Part shown: positions 13,001 through 24,266 of the stretch, in pieces
Layout of the letters: the number at the start of each line of letters is the position of its first letter
Position numbering within the stretch: position 1 is the stretch's first letter
Source: Zoroaster sp. YZ-2022
Taxonomy: Eukaryota; Echinodermata; Asteroidea; Forcipulatida; Zoroasteridae
DNA length: 64,000 nt
Assembly (NCBI GenBank): GCA_029582265.1
Contig: CM055821.1
Coordinates: forward strand, 46,071,694 to 46,135,693
Direction of reading: 5' to 3'
The notes under the pieces: model-generated
Told to the model about the DNA's origin: nothing
Database searches by the model: none
The model's input: only the letters and a program-made list of their open reading frames with translations
Program-made: the position numbers and the translations under genes

Positions 13001-14874
13001 TATATTACGTCTGAATTTGAATTATACAAGGTGGATTGGGGTGGTGATGTGTATATTTGGAGCTAGAATGTGGATAAAGTAATCCATGGAATAAACCATA
13101 CCTTCTCCCAGTGAGTCAGGCACTATGTGCAGCATAATAAATGAATGACGGTGATAAGACGGAAAGGGAAGGGGGGCGTAGAGGGGATTTTGAATGTTAT
13201 TCAGAGATGGGGGGGGGGGGAGGATTTGGTATAGGGGATGATCCAGTATGATGAAGGGGACATGGCAAAAGGAAGGAAGTGAAGAATAGGAGAGAGAAAG
13301 AGTCATGGTTAAATTTCTTGTTAAATTTCGAACAAATTAGGGTTTAAACTGTATGACTTTAATCAGCTGTCCTAGTGCAGAATAAGACTGATATCATGCT
13401 GTGGACGTCTTGCTTTAACATCATACATCTATTTCAGAATCAGAATGAGGCTTATATACAAAGTAGGCTGGTGCTTATGATGTGATGACTCACTTCACAG
13501 CAATGTCTACTGTGTGGGAACTTAACAATGATACCATAGCCACATTAACGCAATACTTTCTAATAGCATGCAATTTCATTCCCTATATGGAACTCTCAAG
13601 CTAATTGCTGACTTTTAAACTATTTATGGACATGTGCCAGTGACAACTGCACAAGCTGATGTTGATCCAATATGCAAAATATCACAACTTTTTTCAATGC
13701 AATGCCTTAGCAACAGATTCAGCTCAAAGTGCATTCATATCAATCATTTGCTAAGCTCAAAGCTAAAACATAGGACCATGAATACAATAAGATGACTTTA
13801 AGCATGAAACACCTCGTCATAAAATCAAACACGCAACCTAGATTTCAATGTTCTTGTGCGAATAATAAAACCGTGCTAAATACTTTGTGAAAACTTAGGG
13901 GAGCGTCACGGAAAGTGCCGTTGATGCTAATGAGATGAAGACACTCATAGTGCAGGGCCATTCCATGAAAGCTGGGGAAATGACAGCTGATAAAAATCAC
14001 ATCTTGATTTAACTTTGAGTTGAAACTCCGCTCTTGTATACAAAGAAAATATCTGCAACAAATTTAGCTTTGTTCTGTAATTTAAGTATTATATAAGATG
14101 AGGTGATAAAAAATCAGCTGTCAATCAAAGGGCAAAATGGGGAGAATAACTGCCCTTCCCCACTCCCCCAAAAATGTAAAAAGAAATGAATAACAACACC
14201 AAAGGTTTCTAACAACCAACCTGCACACATATGTTCAGTTAATAGATAAATACATGAATCACACTCCATACATTGGTAAGAAACTTGCAAAGAAAATTCT
14301 GAACATTTTTTCAGGTGTACAGATGGTTATTAAAAGCACATTTTGGTATGGGTAATTACTATACAACTGTATAACAATAATGACCATTAACTAGGTATAA
14401 ACATTTGGACAAGTTTGTTGATATGTTCATCAATTTTATAGCATGATTATGTACGTCTTACTCGAATATATGCACGTCATATTCACAATATATGCAGGTT
14501 GGTTTCTATGTGTATTTTGAGCACCGAAATAATTTATAATGATAAGAAATCTTATTCTGTAAGTAGATGAACAAATCTGTTCAGTATTTCAGTTATTAAC
14601 AAATCTTAACGAGAAAGGCGGGAAAAGGATTGTTATTATTTTGGCGTGTATAATTGAAGCATTTTATGTCTTTTTACTAAAATCTTTTCTCGTGAAATTT
14701 GGTAATGACGTAATTTCTTTTACTGCAAACTTCCATCACTGCCAACTCTGCCATTGCTCAACAATTATTACTAATAATACAACAATTCACAGAAACAGAC
14801 AAAATTCACCAAAAAAGGAGAGAGAGTAGAGGAGAAAACACAGGGACATACAGTAGGAAGTATCCAATGTGTAC
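10010..14874. other. downstream of RGS exon e; tail exon expected but not identified
   Basis: The C-terminal exon of the RGS gene should lie here or below. The only phase-compatible candidate noted is 12106-12035 on the minus strand, with a weak acceptor. A G-rich tract at 13150-13310 and scattered short frames show nothing recognisable. Confidence 0.4.
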
Positions 14875-15076
14875 CTTTTTCTTGGGATTAAGAAGTTCTT
14901 TATATTGATCGGATTTGAGGAATCGTGGATAGCTATCACTACGCATCAACGTGTAGATATGGTCCTGGGCCGAGTCGAACGTATACCTCCCATCTCCTTT
15001 CATGTTTTTCCGTGTCACTTCCCGGACCTTAGAGTCCACGTTGATGGGACTGTGCGATGATTCAGAGAGGAATTCA
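14875..15076 (-). CDS. RGS7: R7-family RGS gene, exon e (end of RGS box)
   Basis: 202 nt, acceptor GGTTATTTCCAG, donor GTACAC; ends in phase 0 after three lysines. The peptide begins EFLSESSHSPINVDSKVREV, holds RYTFDSAQDHIYTLM, then RSDSYPRFLKSDQYKELL and NPKKK. The second conserved Asn (TRKNMK, equivalent to the loop Asn that positions the G-alpha catalytic Gln) and the DSYPRFLKS helix are present, so the domain looks catalytically competent. The family accelerates GTP hydrolysis on Gi/o-class G-alpha subunits at the plasma membrane. The KKK end resembles RGS6/7 more than RGS9/11. At least one further exon for the tail must follow at lower coordinates and was not recognised with confidence. 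Confidence 0.96.
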
Positions 15077-15290
15077 CTGGAAATAACCCCCAAAAATCAC
15101 TTTCTGTTAAAATCAGGTCTTCTTCATACAAAGGCAAAGATGAAGGATTTAGCAGAATAGACCAGGGATTGTTGGCAAAAATCACCTTTATTCAATGCTA
15201 TGGTGAATCAATGAGATCCAAAACTTGCACAAGAATATTCCTATACATGGTTAACTTATTAAAAAATCACAGGAATATGATAAAATAACA

Positions 15291-15688
15291 TACTGTAAAA
15301 CTGGTAATTTTCGCGCGAGTAATTTTTCACGCTCAGCCACCCTACCGACACATTCGCGGGTTGTTGCTTTCGCGCACAGTAAATATTTGACTTGTAGCAC
15401 AATGCACACGATGTGGTTGACACGTATTTACCACTTCAAAAGGTGACCTAATTATAGTGCTGAAGTCGTGCACCAGCGCTACGCACAATGCTTATATACA
15501 TGTATGTACATGTAGGTACGTCTTCATTACGGGGCCGGGGTTGGGTAGAGGTAAACAAAGAAAATATCAGTAACTTACCAATCCACCGGGAGGGTAATAA
15601 ATTCGCGTGTTTTTAAATTCGCGCTGTCTAATCGTTACGCAAAAAGCGCGAAAATAAATGTTGCGCGAAAATTACCAGTTTTACAGTA
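15291..15688. mobile_element. TA-flanked inverted-repeat element in RGS intron
   Basis: The ends are perfect inverted copies of TACTGTAAAACTGGTAATTT continuing into TCGCGC. The element is about 398 bases, lacks a coding frame and lies between RGS exons d and e. TA at both ends suggests Tc1/mariner-type mobility. Confidence 0.75.
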
Positions 15689-15972
15689 CTTTCAATAATG
15701 AACTGTTTATTCTAAGGTTAACTTAAAGATTCCATGACTTCCTGAGCGTAATGTTGGAAATTCTTGACTTAAAGAATATACAAGGAGACTGCTGTAATTC
15801 AATTAAAGACAGGGAATTAGCAATTGTGATGTTTTTGCCATCAGTTAGCGGACTAAAATCTGTTAACATACTACATGAATCTTTGTGTGTTTACCCACCA
15901 AAAATAAAACTTGACAAAAATTCCCCAAATGTTGCCAAGTATTCTGATGCTCAATTACTGGAATGAACTTAC

Positions 15973-16047
15973 TTGTAGACCTCCTGTGCTTTGGCTGGTA
16001 CTTTGCTAATCGCCATTGCCTTCAGCTCTTGACACGCAATCCAAAAT
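15973..16047 (-). CDS. RGS7: R7-family RGS gene, exon d (RGS box middle)
   Basis: 75 nt, acceptor TTTTTATTAG, donor GTAAGT. It begins with the last base of the Arg codon and ends with two bases (AA) of an Asn codon. The peptide FWIACQELKAMAISKVPAKA continues with QEVY. FW.AC..LK is the hallmark of the RGS box, followed by the helix ending at EVYNEF. The short length and both phases agree with the neighbouring exons. The intron on its 5' side (16048-18892) contains the 1-kb inverted-repeat element and the 81-bp minisatellite. Confidence 0.93.
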
Positions 16048-16806
16048 CTAATAAAAATAATTCACAGAAAACTTCAATAAATCAATTCAAGACACAAAGA
16101 GGGAAAACTTCTTGTTTTTGTTTTTGTTTTTTCAAGGCAATTTCCAAAAATGTTTTTTTTTTTCATTGAAACATTGCTATTTTACTTGAGGAAATGATAA
16201 CAAATGATTTATAATAACACATGTTATCAACATATTCATGAGGTGGTTTACAGTAAAAATCTCCCAACATTTATTTGTTAAAGGTGGGTCCTGTCGTAAA
16301 TTAATTTAGGCACTTTTTTTTTACTGATAAACTTAGCTTTTGACTGTTATTTTTTTAAATATATCATTTCAAAACATTTGTTTTCCTTTGTATAATGAAA
16401 TTATCAGTGTTCCTATGAAAATAAAGATTTCAGGAAATTGCCAGTAAAGTGGAAAACACAGGCGAGACATCTTAAAGCTGAACAACGTAATCAGGTAAAA
16501 GATGTGTTCTAGCTGAATGAATTATCACCCCTCTAGGAAAGTTGGGAAAATTCAAATGAAATCTCACAACTAAAATGAACTTAAAGATGAGGTAAAAAGT
16601 TGGTATTTCAAAAATAACAAAATTGTTGAATTCAATATAAAATGGTGATAAGCCAATGATGATATCAAGCTTCCCTAGAAATGATTTTGTTTGAGGTACT
16701 ATAATTTTTAAGAAAAGTGAAATTATTACCAAAAATTTTTAATTTATAGGAAAGGAACTCGTTGTGTTTGAATAAATACACAAAACATGAATTTCACTAT
16801 TTTCTT

Positions 16807-17843
16807 GTTAAGTGGCCACTCAGAATTATCAATTTTTTCGAAATTCTTTTGACCCACCCATCCCAATTTTTGATTTTTAAAATATTGACTGGCTATTCAA
16901 TATATTCTACATAGTGAAGGACAAAGTGATGCCCCAAATAAAGTAGAACCTTTAGATCACTACTCTCTCAGCTCAGTCCTGACAGAACTTGAAAGAATTC
17001 CCTGAAATTCCATTTTCCCCCTTGCTTCAGGCAGGGCTTCCTCATTCAAGGAAAGTTAAGGAAAATCCACAAAAATCTATGGGTCAATAAACAAGGATTA
17101 AGAAGAAAAGAAAATTGCAAAGTTGCTAAAACAATCCAGAAATGTCTCCTTCAATGTGACTTTTTGATAGCAAACAGGATGCACAGGCGAAACGTTCGTA
17201 CGGTGAACGTGGATTTCTCATGATCAGCTTTTGCTGCATCCAAAAATGTTGCCGATCTGGCGGTATCTCGCACATGGCATGTATGATGGCAGGCCATGTT
17301 TATCGCAATGATCGAACATGTACTCAGCGCTGCACTGGAAGTCTTCAATTCAGTAGACGGTCCTGTTTTGACCATTGGCGCGACTGTTTATCAGCGTGGC
17401 GCTGCGCAGAGCATGTCATATGCTAGAATTATTCATCGCTCATCGAGGATTAGAATCCCGCTGACGTACTGCGGCGGTACATATCGGCCTGTGTTGTACC
17501 AACAAATCCCAACCAATTACCGACTTGAAATCAAGTCTACTTCACTGATTACGCTAATAACCAACGTCGTCCCCATACATGTGCTCAATCTCCCCATCTA
17601 TCTACCGTTGGAACGAGGTAGACTATAGGGACAAGGTTGACTGACAACGGAACGGCACTGACGTTTGGAAAGAGACCGCCGCGCTGGGTACTTTTTTCTC
17701 TGTTTTTTGGATTTTGTTTTTTGTTTTTAAATTGAAAATTAAATTTCAATTTTCAATAATTTTCTTTGACCTACCCACCCAAATTTTCGAAGAATAAAAA
17801 ATCAAAATTTTAAAAACATTGATAATTCTGAGTGGCCCCTAAC
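16807..17843. mobile_element. 1-kb inverted-repeat element in RGS intron
   Basis: The ends are inverted copies of GGCCACTCAGAATTATCAAT (GTTAAGT... left, GTTAGGG... right). The interior at 17150-17650 is more G+C-rich. It holds overlapping open frames of up to 110 codons on both strands that match nothing I recognise. It may be a non-autonomous DNA transposon carrying unrelated captured sequence. Confidence 0.55.
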
Positions 17844-17869
17844 AACATAAACTTTCACAGGTTGGTTGT

Positions 17870-18745
17870 TTAATGTATATCTTGATTCAAAGAGAGTAAA
17901 GCATACTCATAGAAGCAGTTTGCCAACATTACCAATGCTGTACCTTCCCTGCAATGTATATCTTGATTCAAAGAGAGTAAGCATACTCATAGGAGCAGTT
18001 TTGCCAATATTACCAATGCTGCACCTTCCCTTCAATGTATATCTTGATTCAAAGAGAGTAAGCATACTCATGGAAGCAGTTTGGCCATCATTACCAATGT
18101 TGTACCTTCCCTTCAATGTATATCTTGATTCAAAGAGAGTAAGCATACTCATAGAAACAGTTTTGCCAAGATTACCAATGCTGTACCTTCCCTGCAATGT
18201 ATTTCTTGATTCAAAGAGAGTAAGCGTACTCATAGAAGCAGTTTGCCAAGATTACCAATGCTGTACCTTCCCTGCAATGTATATCTTGATTCAAAGAGAG
18301 TAAGCGTACTCATAGAAGCAGTTTGGCCAACATCACCAATGCTGTACCTTCCCTTCAATGTATATCTTGATTCAAAGAGAGTAAGCGTACTCATAGACGC
18401 AGTTTTGTCAACATTACCAATGCTGTACCTTCCCTGCAATGCATATCTTGATTCAAAGAGAGTAAGCGTACTCATAGAAGCAGTTTTGTCAACATTACCA
18501 ATGCTGTACCTTCCCTTTAATGTATATCTTGATTCAAAGAGAGTAAGCGTACTCATAGAAGCAGTTTTGTCAACATTACCAATGCTGTACCTTCCCTTCA
18601 ATGTATATCTTGATTCAAAGAGAGTAAGCATACTCATAGAAGCAGTTTGGCCAACATTACCAATGTTGTACCTTCCCTTCAATGTATATCTTGATTCAAA
18701 GAGAGTAAGCATACTCATAGAAGCAGTTTGGCCAACATTAAACCT
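17870..18745. repeat. 81-bp minisatellite in RGS intron
   Basis: About eleven copies of an 80-81 bp unit, each containing ATCTTGATTCAAAGAGAGTA, AGCATACTCATAGAAGCAGT and CCAATGCTGTACCTTCCCTT. Because 81 is a multiple of three, long frames remain open on both strands. They are repeat-driven, not genes. The CTGTACCTTCCCTTTAA part matches the terminal repeat of inverted-repeat elements elsewhere (41912-42207). Confidence 0.95.
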
Positions 18746-18892
18746 TCCCTTTAACAGGACGATAATTAATCAGAGTGCAGCCACTTTATGTTGCATAAGG
18801 AAAGTAATATAGACAGATATAATTTCAGATGACATATCTGTATGAATCACCAATCTCACTGTTATTTCTGCATATACCGTTCCATATATTAC

Positions 18893-19024
18893 CTTAGATT
18901 CTCTTGACTGAATTCCTTAGCAAGGAACCTTGCAAACTGGTCTCGGCCTAACGGATCTTTCAGCAGATCATCGAAGGAGAAACCCCACTTCTTGACTCTC
19001 CAGACGGGAACATCCTTAAGGTTC
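18893..19024 (-). CDS. RGS7: R7-family RGS gene, exon c (start of RGS box)
   Basis: 132 nt, acceptor TTTCAACAG, donor GTAATA. The first base completes the Met codon and the last two (AG) start an Arg codon. The peptide reads [20 protein letters not shown] and then [16 protein letters not shown]. This is the opening of the RGS box (RVKRWGF...LKDPVGREQFLKFL...SENLR in RGS7). The Glu-Asn pair of the ENLRFW motif, which contacts the switch regions of G-alpha in characterised RGS proteins, is intact. The 81-bp minisatellite (17870-18740) begins only about 150 bases downstream of the donor. Confidence 0.95.
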
Positions 19025-19104
19025 CTGTTGAAATATCCAATAAATTTATTCATTTATCGAATGATTAAGAATATGTAAATAACTTCTTGATCCGTTTTTT
19101 TGAT

Positions 19105-19345
19105 AAACAGTTTTGATTATGTTTCATCAGCCAGCAAGCCAGCAAACCAGCCAACCTCTCAACCATGCCCAATCAGCCGATCTGCCATCCATGGCCAGCA
19201 AATCAGCCAGCCTGCATGCCACTCTCAATCAGCCGGCTGGCCTGCCATGGCCAGCAAACCAGCTATAGCAAACCAAGCCAAATGTAATACCCAGCAAATC
19301 AGCCCTAGCCAACCAGCCAGCCACACCCCAGCAAACCATCCAGGT
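19105..19345. repeat. degenerate CAGC/AACCAGCC minisatellite
   Basis: Irregular tandem copies of AACCAGCC, CAGCAAACCAGC and similar short units. Lies just upstream of RGS exon c within the b-c intron. The Gln/Pro/Ser-rich frame across it is repeat-driven. Confidence 0.8.
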
Positions 19346-20047
19346 TGCCAATCAAATAATCAATCAAGATACTTCAGATCTATCAACTGATCAAACTAGT
19401 CCAAAAAATGACACTGCAGTAACTTGTCTTCTCTCTGCTAAACTGTCTCTAAAAGCAAGTCTGGTAGATTAGATTTGAAATAAGATTGGATTTAAACAAA
19501 TAGGACAATTACTGTCGGTACTTCACATCCAGGGGGCATATATACATGTATGCCTACAGCACAGATAGAAAGGTACATGCACACGCGACTGAAGCAAGTA
19601 CAATCCTTACTGATAGGCATTAGTGATATAATGTATAAGCGCGTAAGTGAGTTTACCACTGAGCATGTCTCATTTTGTTCACAGAGGGGAATCCTAGCCT
19701 CACCTACATGTAGCACCTGAAAGAGATCTCTTAGTTTTATCTTGGAATTTGGATTCTGCAGCTGACAGGGTCCTCTGTCAGACTCTAATTCCTTCTTCCC
19801 TATGAGCTATTTCATCGTTCACTCTATCTCAATTTTTAAGTTTTATTTTTGCCCAAGCCAAGATGGTGGCTATCTCCCCAATGGTTTCTTTTTCTTATAA
19901 AGTGACCATTTCTATGGTTTCTTTTTCTTATAAAGTAACCATTTTTATGGGATAGAAATCCTTGCTTTCCCCCTTGGCCGTATCATTCCATGACCTGATG
20001 ATAATGCAGCCTCTAACCTCTTTCTTGATGGATTTTTTTTTCACCTA

Positions 20048-20462
20048 TTGAAGGTGAAGGACGGGATGGAAAGGACTGGGGAGGGGGAGGGGACTGGGGA
20101 TGACTGGGGAGGACTGGGGGGAGGGGACTGGGGAGGACTGGGGGGAGGGGAGTGGGAGTGGGAGAGGGAGAGGGGAGTGGGAGAAGGGAGAGGGGAGTGG
20201 GAGAAGGGAGAGGGGAGAGGGGAGAAGGGAGAGGGGAGAGGGGAGAAGGGAGAGGGGAGTGGGAGAGGGGAGTGGGAGAGGGGAGTGGGGAGTGGGAGAG
20301 GGGAGTGGGAGAGGGGAGTGGGAGAGGGGAGTGGGAGAGGGGAGGGGGGAGGGGGGAGGGGGGAGTGGGAGAGGGGAGTGGGGCAGGGGAGTGGGGCAGG
20401 GGAGTGGGGCAGGGGAGTGGGGCAGGGGAGTGGGGCAGGGGAGTGGGGCAGGGGAATGGGGG
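20048..20462. repeat. polypurine GGGGAGTGGGAGA minisatellite
   Basis: About 410 bases with almost only G and A on the plus strand, interrupted by single T or C. Units include GGGGAGAGGGGAGTGGGAGA and, at the end, GGGGCAGGGGAGT repeated six times. Located in RGS intron b-c. All frames across it are compositional. Confidence 0.95.
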
Positions 20463-20519
20463 TGCTTAGTAAAATGCATGCCAGAATGTGATCCATTGAA
20501 TGTACGCATATCAGACTTG

Positions 20520-20660
20520 TATGACTCGTGACTTGGGACTCGATGAGTCACTTGAGTCACTTGAGTCACAGTGTTAGTGACTCAGACTTGAGTCATGATG
20601 TACAATGACACTCTGACTAGGACTCAGAATCAGACTCCGACTTGAAGGTTTGTGACACAG
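20520..20660. repeat. degenerate GACTC repeat with AP-1-like words
   Basis: Many copies of GACTC/GAGTC and TGAGTCA (for example GATGAGTCACTTGAGTCACT), followed by more GACTC words at 20895-20945. It looks like an eroded simple repeat interrupted by about 240 unrelated bases. Confidence 0.7.
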
Positions 20661-21120
20661 ACTCGGAGGCAAAATGGCCTGTTTGATAATAATCATTCTA
20701 AAACCCAAATTTAAGGTTACTTAATGTGAATAAATTCATTTTGAAAATCTGAAAAATTTCTTTAAAATAAAAAACAGTTATACCATATATACACACACAT
20801 GCGATAATCATAATGGTTGCAGAATCGTGTTGGGAAAAAAATGGAATATTAGACATCTGAATCCGATATTTGGTAAATTTTTCAAGGATTAGTGAATTGG
20901 ACTCGAGCGTCATGACTCGTTACTCGGACTCAAGACTCCACACTAAGGACTAATACTCAGATTAGAATACAAGTCTGAATTACACACACGTACAGTCATC
21001 CATCAAGAAAATGCTAACTTAATTAATCTTAGCCTGCTTCCATGACATACAAGGTGAAGAAGCTGTCTACTGCATATAAGGACAAGAACCTGTCCTCCGT
21101 TCCCTGATATATATACTCAC

Positions 21121-21237
21121 ATCGTCGTGGCTGCTTCCCACATTAAAGGATCATCTGATAACCATGGATTAGTACCTTCCGTTGGCGCAGAAAGGAAATT
21201 ATCGTAGTCTCTGTACTGCTGACAGTAACTTATCAAT
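21121..21237 (-). CDS. RGS7: R7-family RGS gene, exon b (GGL end and linker)
   Basis: 117 nt, acceptor TTTAACAG, donor GTGAGT. The first base completes the Leu codon from exon a and the last two bases (AT) begin a Met codon. The peptide contains LISYCQQYRDYDNFL, then NPWLSDDPLMWE. The NPWLSDD motif is diagnostic of the R7 subfamily, where it lies between the GGL helix and the RGS box. Intron a-b is about 2.7 kb and holds a TTAA-flanked non-autonomous element and a Penelope-type end fragment. The plus-strand open frame at 21258-21539 lies in this intron and has no recognisable homology. Confidence 0.92.
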
Positions 21238-22837
21238 CTGTTAAAGGTGGAGACATAATGCGACGGTTATTAGTTGGTGCTGATTTCAAAACAACAGTTA
21301 TAGACCTTATGCATATGATGTCACAAATGGAAGATCGCCCTCTATTAGAGGCTAGAGAAGGTCACTCATTGGTTCATGTATACGCGCTGTGCGTATACGC
21401 ACAGTCTATTCTGGTTTGTGGAGGTCTAAAGAGTGCTACACGTACTTACTGGGTTGGGCCACCATTACAGACAGACACCTTAATATATTATGTGAACCCA
21501 ATACCATCCGAGAGTTTGTCGACTAAATTAAGAAATTAAAGAGCAGATTTGAGTGTCTAGTGTGAGGATGTCACACAGTGTAAAGTACATGTAATGCCTC
21601 CAAACTGCTCTTTATTCCGGCTTTTTCTGACCTTTTTTAATGTGACTGCGGTGTACCTCACTTTTTGGCAAAATGTCTATCAATGCATCCATTACTTAAG
21701 AACCAAGACACATGTAGAGAAAGCAATTTGTGAAAGTTTCAGATTAATTTGTTGGGTAAAGAGAAAATTGTGAAAATGCATTGAGATTGTTTGTATTCAT
21801 ATCAGATTTGAATTTTGTTATTCATGCTTTCTCGAAAATAACATATCAGACAGGATAACTTCCTCAGAACGTTTGGTACTATTACCATCTTACAACTAAG
21901 TAGGCTTTAAGATAATTCTCCGAGTTTCTGTTTGGGTATACATGTAGTTTATTATGATTGAAAACATACCCAATTTAACAGGCTTCACCTTGAATGGTTG
22001 AACTGAATCTGGTCTGAATCATGAACCCATACAATCACAAACTGAATCAGATATGTTAATTTTATTGGCAGATATACATATACCATGTCACTGTGCTTCA
22101 AAAAGCAAAAAGTAAAAAAAAAAAAAAAAAATTAATTTTCAGAGCCAGGTTTTGTTTCGTTTACTGAAATGAAATTGAAATTGAGAACTGATGCAACAAT
22201 GTGGGTCCATGTCCATTTTGGTTTTTCTGTTTAGTCTAAAAGGAAATTCTACAAAAATTTAGCTCAAAAGAAGAATTTAATATTAACTGCATTCTATAAA
22301 AACAATTTTAAAAATAAAATAATTATTTTTTCAGTAATTTTTTTTTACATAAGCACCACCTTTGTTGATCAAATTTGAGAAAAGGACTTGATGAATTGAT
22401 AGAGAAATACAAAGTACATGCAAGTATTAAAACATGCAACAAAAAAAAAGGATCCTTCAAACCAATACAAATGATTAAGATTAATGACGCTCGAGGTTAG
22501 ATGTGTCTTTTACCTTGCAAGTTGGTGAACAAGCGTTGAGCATTTCAAATCAATGTCCCCATCACTAGCAAACGACATAGCAAGTAAAGAAACAATCATG
22601 CAAAGAAATGACAAAAATAGCAAGAATACGAAGAAAACAGAGAGAGAGAGAAACTAGCAGTGTCTAAGCTTGGCAGAAATAAGAAAGTGCAAAGAGATCA
22701 AAGGTTAATCTGGCACAGAACATAAACTGCAGTTACAACGTAGTTACAAAGTGTTAAACATGAATGGACACACATCAATGCATACACAACAGTTTTTCCT
22801 GCAAATTTCAGCAAAACAGTATCATAGTTTTCCAAAC

Positions 22838-22889
22838 GGAGCATTCTCCCGAAGACGATCAGAGCATACTGATTGAAATGTTGAGTAAA
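22838..22889 (+). mobile_element. Penelope-type hairpin remnant in RGS intron
   Basis: GCATTCTCCCGAAGACGATC then AGAGCATACTGATTGAAATG: the module with CCGAAGA for CTGANGA. It directly precedes a TTAA-family element. Confidence 0.5.
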
Positions 22890-23143
22890 CCAGTTCGCGT
22901 TGGAGGCCGTGTATACACGCAAATTTTTTTTGCACCACGGATCGGAGAGCGTCTATACACGCCAGAGGAAACTCCGGAATATTTGTATGCATGCTCGGTT
23001 GACGTGGCAACGAGCCGAGTGTACAGTGACATGCTCGGTAGACGTGGCCACGCGCTGTGGAAGCTTCCATTAACGTGTTTGTGTGGGGAAAAGAAACCCG
23101 CACAGGGGCCCAGAAAAACTTTTTTATTCCCGACGCGAACTGG
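22890..23143. mobile_element. TTAA-flanked element, CCAGTT family, copy 1
   Basis: Ends CCAGTTCGCGT and ACGCGAACTGG, with TTAA on the right and TAAA on the left. The 254-base body shares GAGGCCGTGTATACACGCAA and CGGATCGGAGAGCGTCT with copies at 25541, 31725 and 44128. The TTAA target fits piggyBac-type insertion. It lies in RGS intron a-b, and open frames on both strands are shadows. Confidence 0.75.
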
Positions 23144-23901
23144 TTAACCAAAGGTTCTTCCCTGCACCCTCACTACTCAGAGTTTATTTCAATACATGAT
23201 ATCACCGCAAATCTTACTATATAACTTATATCATTTGATAAAGAATTTGAAGTAAATTGCAGTGAATGTTTAGGAAAATTGTATATAAAAAAGTAGAAAA
23301 TAATTTACTGCAACTTGGAATGAATGTTCATTTTCTGTTCACATAGATACACAAACTCACATACACATGTTTTTCAAACAATTGGGCAACTAACCATGGG
23401 GGGGGGGGTTTAAGTCATTATGTCATCAGTAATTGCTAATTCATGTATTTTAACATGCAATAAGGAATATTCTTCAAAATATTTCAAATCTCAGAACTTC
23501 CTGGACCCCTGTCTCAACCCCTCTACATGTTTTTTTCGGCAACTAAATTTGTATACTTGTAAAATTGACATGGCGTCACATATACATTGACAGCAACTAA
23601 TTTTGTATACCTGTATGTGACCCGGCGTCTCATATACACAGATGCCGCACATTGACAGGCCAACACTTTACTGGACACATTTGCCAAATTTTGGCATCGT
23701 TGGGAATGTCAGCCCGAACCTGAGAATATGCCCTGTTGTCACTTGTTATCACACATGCAAAATGATCTTAATGCAATTTAACAACAAACACACACCGAAA
23801 TCATGCTTTTTACTGATGGGAAATATAGACTTATCTTGGGTAAAATTGTTCAGTTAAATATGGGTGGTTACATAAAAAAAAAAAAAAAAATGAATACTTA
23901 C

Positions 23902-23963
23902 AGTTCGGCTATTTTTGATGTTTTATACTGCCTCTTTTCTAACCTTGCTTTCTGCATTTCAAC
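23902..23963 (-). CDS. RGS7: R7-family RGS gene, exon a (GGL domain core)
   Basis: Most 5' of the exons found; 62 nt, read on the minus strand after an acceptor ending CTCCCAG and before a GTAAGT donor. It starts in phase 0 and ends with two bases of a Leu codon. The peptide starts VEMQKARLEKRQ and continues with YKTSKIAEL. It aligns with the G-gamma-like (GGL) helix of RGS7 (IKYWQIQLDRHRLKMSKVADS region), with the SK.A motif kept. In the family the GGL helix binds Gbeta5, an obligate partner that stabilises the protein. The preceding exons (DEP domain, helical extension) were not recognised upstream and may lie outside the window. RGS6/7 versus RGS9/11 subtype is not settled, so the symbol is provisional. 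The identification depends on all five exons together. Confidence 0.85.
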
Positions 23964-24183
23964 CTGGGAGGGAAAGTTATGTAAAGGAAGAAACGTGAGC
24001 AAACATCTTTCACAAGTATAGCACAAATATTATCTGAGTAAATTATAAATGTAGAGCCCATTCTGAAAAAGCAAACATTACACAAAATATATTTAAAAAA
24101 ACTTTAAAGATGTTAATATATTACTATATATCCTGCAATTTCCGGTTATTTTGTTTAAATCAGAATACTGCTATTTTCCTTAA

Positions 24184-24266
24184 CCCTAACTCCCTAGACA
24201 ACAAAGCCAGTTGGAGGATTTTGAAGGATTTTTTATTGTTTTAATACAATGCCTAGGGAGTTAGGG
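24184..24266. mobile_element. minimal TTAA element, CCCTAAC family
   Basis: Only 83 bases between two TTAA sites. The ends CCCTAACTCCCTAG and CTAGGGAGTTAGGG are perfect inverted copies, and the interior keeps GGAGGATTTTGAAGGATTT. It is the smallest derivative of the family that carries the 44-bp minisatellite. Confidence 0.8.

Noticed and set aside
17870..18745. CRISPR-like regular repeat arrays (81-bp and 44-bp units)
   Set aside because: Units are contiguous without unique spacers, in a eukaryotic intron or inside transposable elements.
17866..18812. Long repeated frames that look like a 27-residue repeat protein
   Set aside because: The 81-bp unit is a multiple of three and lies in an RGS intron; both strands are open and no start, splice or domain support exists.
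20041..20569. Five overlapping frames of 105-174 codons rich in Gly/Glu or Pro/Ser
   Set aside because: All arise from the polypurine minisatellite, which has few stop codons in any frame.
22507..22571. Open stretch with donor-like GTAAAAG on the minus strand between RGS exons a and b
   Set aside because: Exons a and b already join in phase, and the peptide (GDIDLKCSTLVHQLA) has no counterpart in R7 proteins.
22764..23151. Overlapping 127- and 109-codon frames on opposite strands
   Set aside because: They lie in the TTAA-flanked CCAGTT element, recur in its other copies and have no domain.
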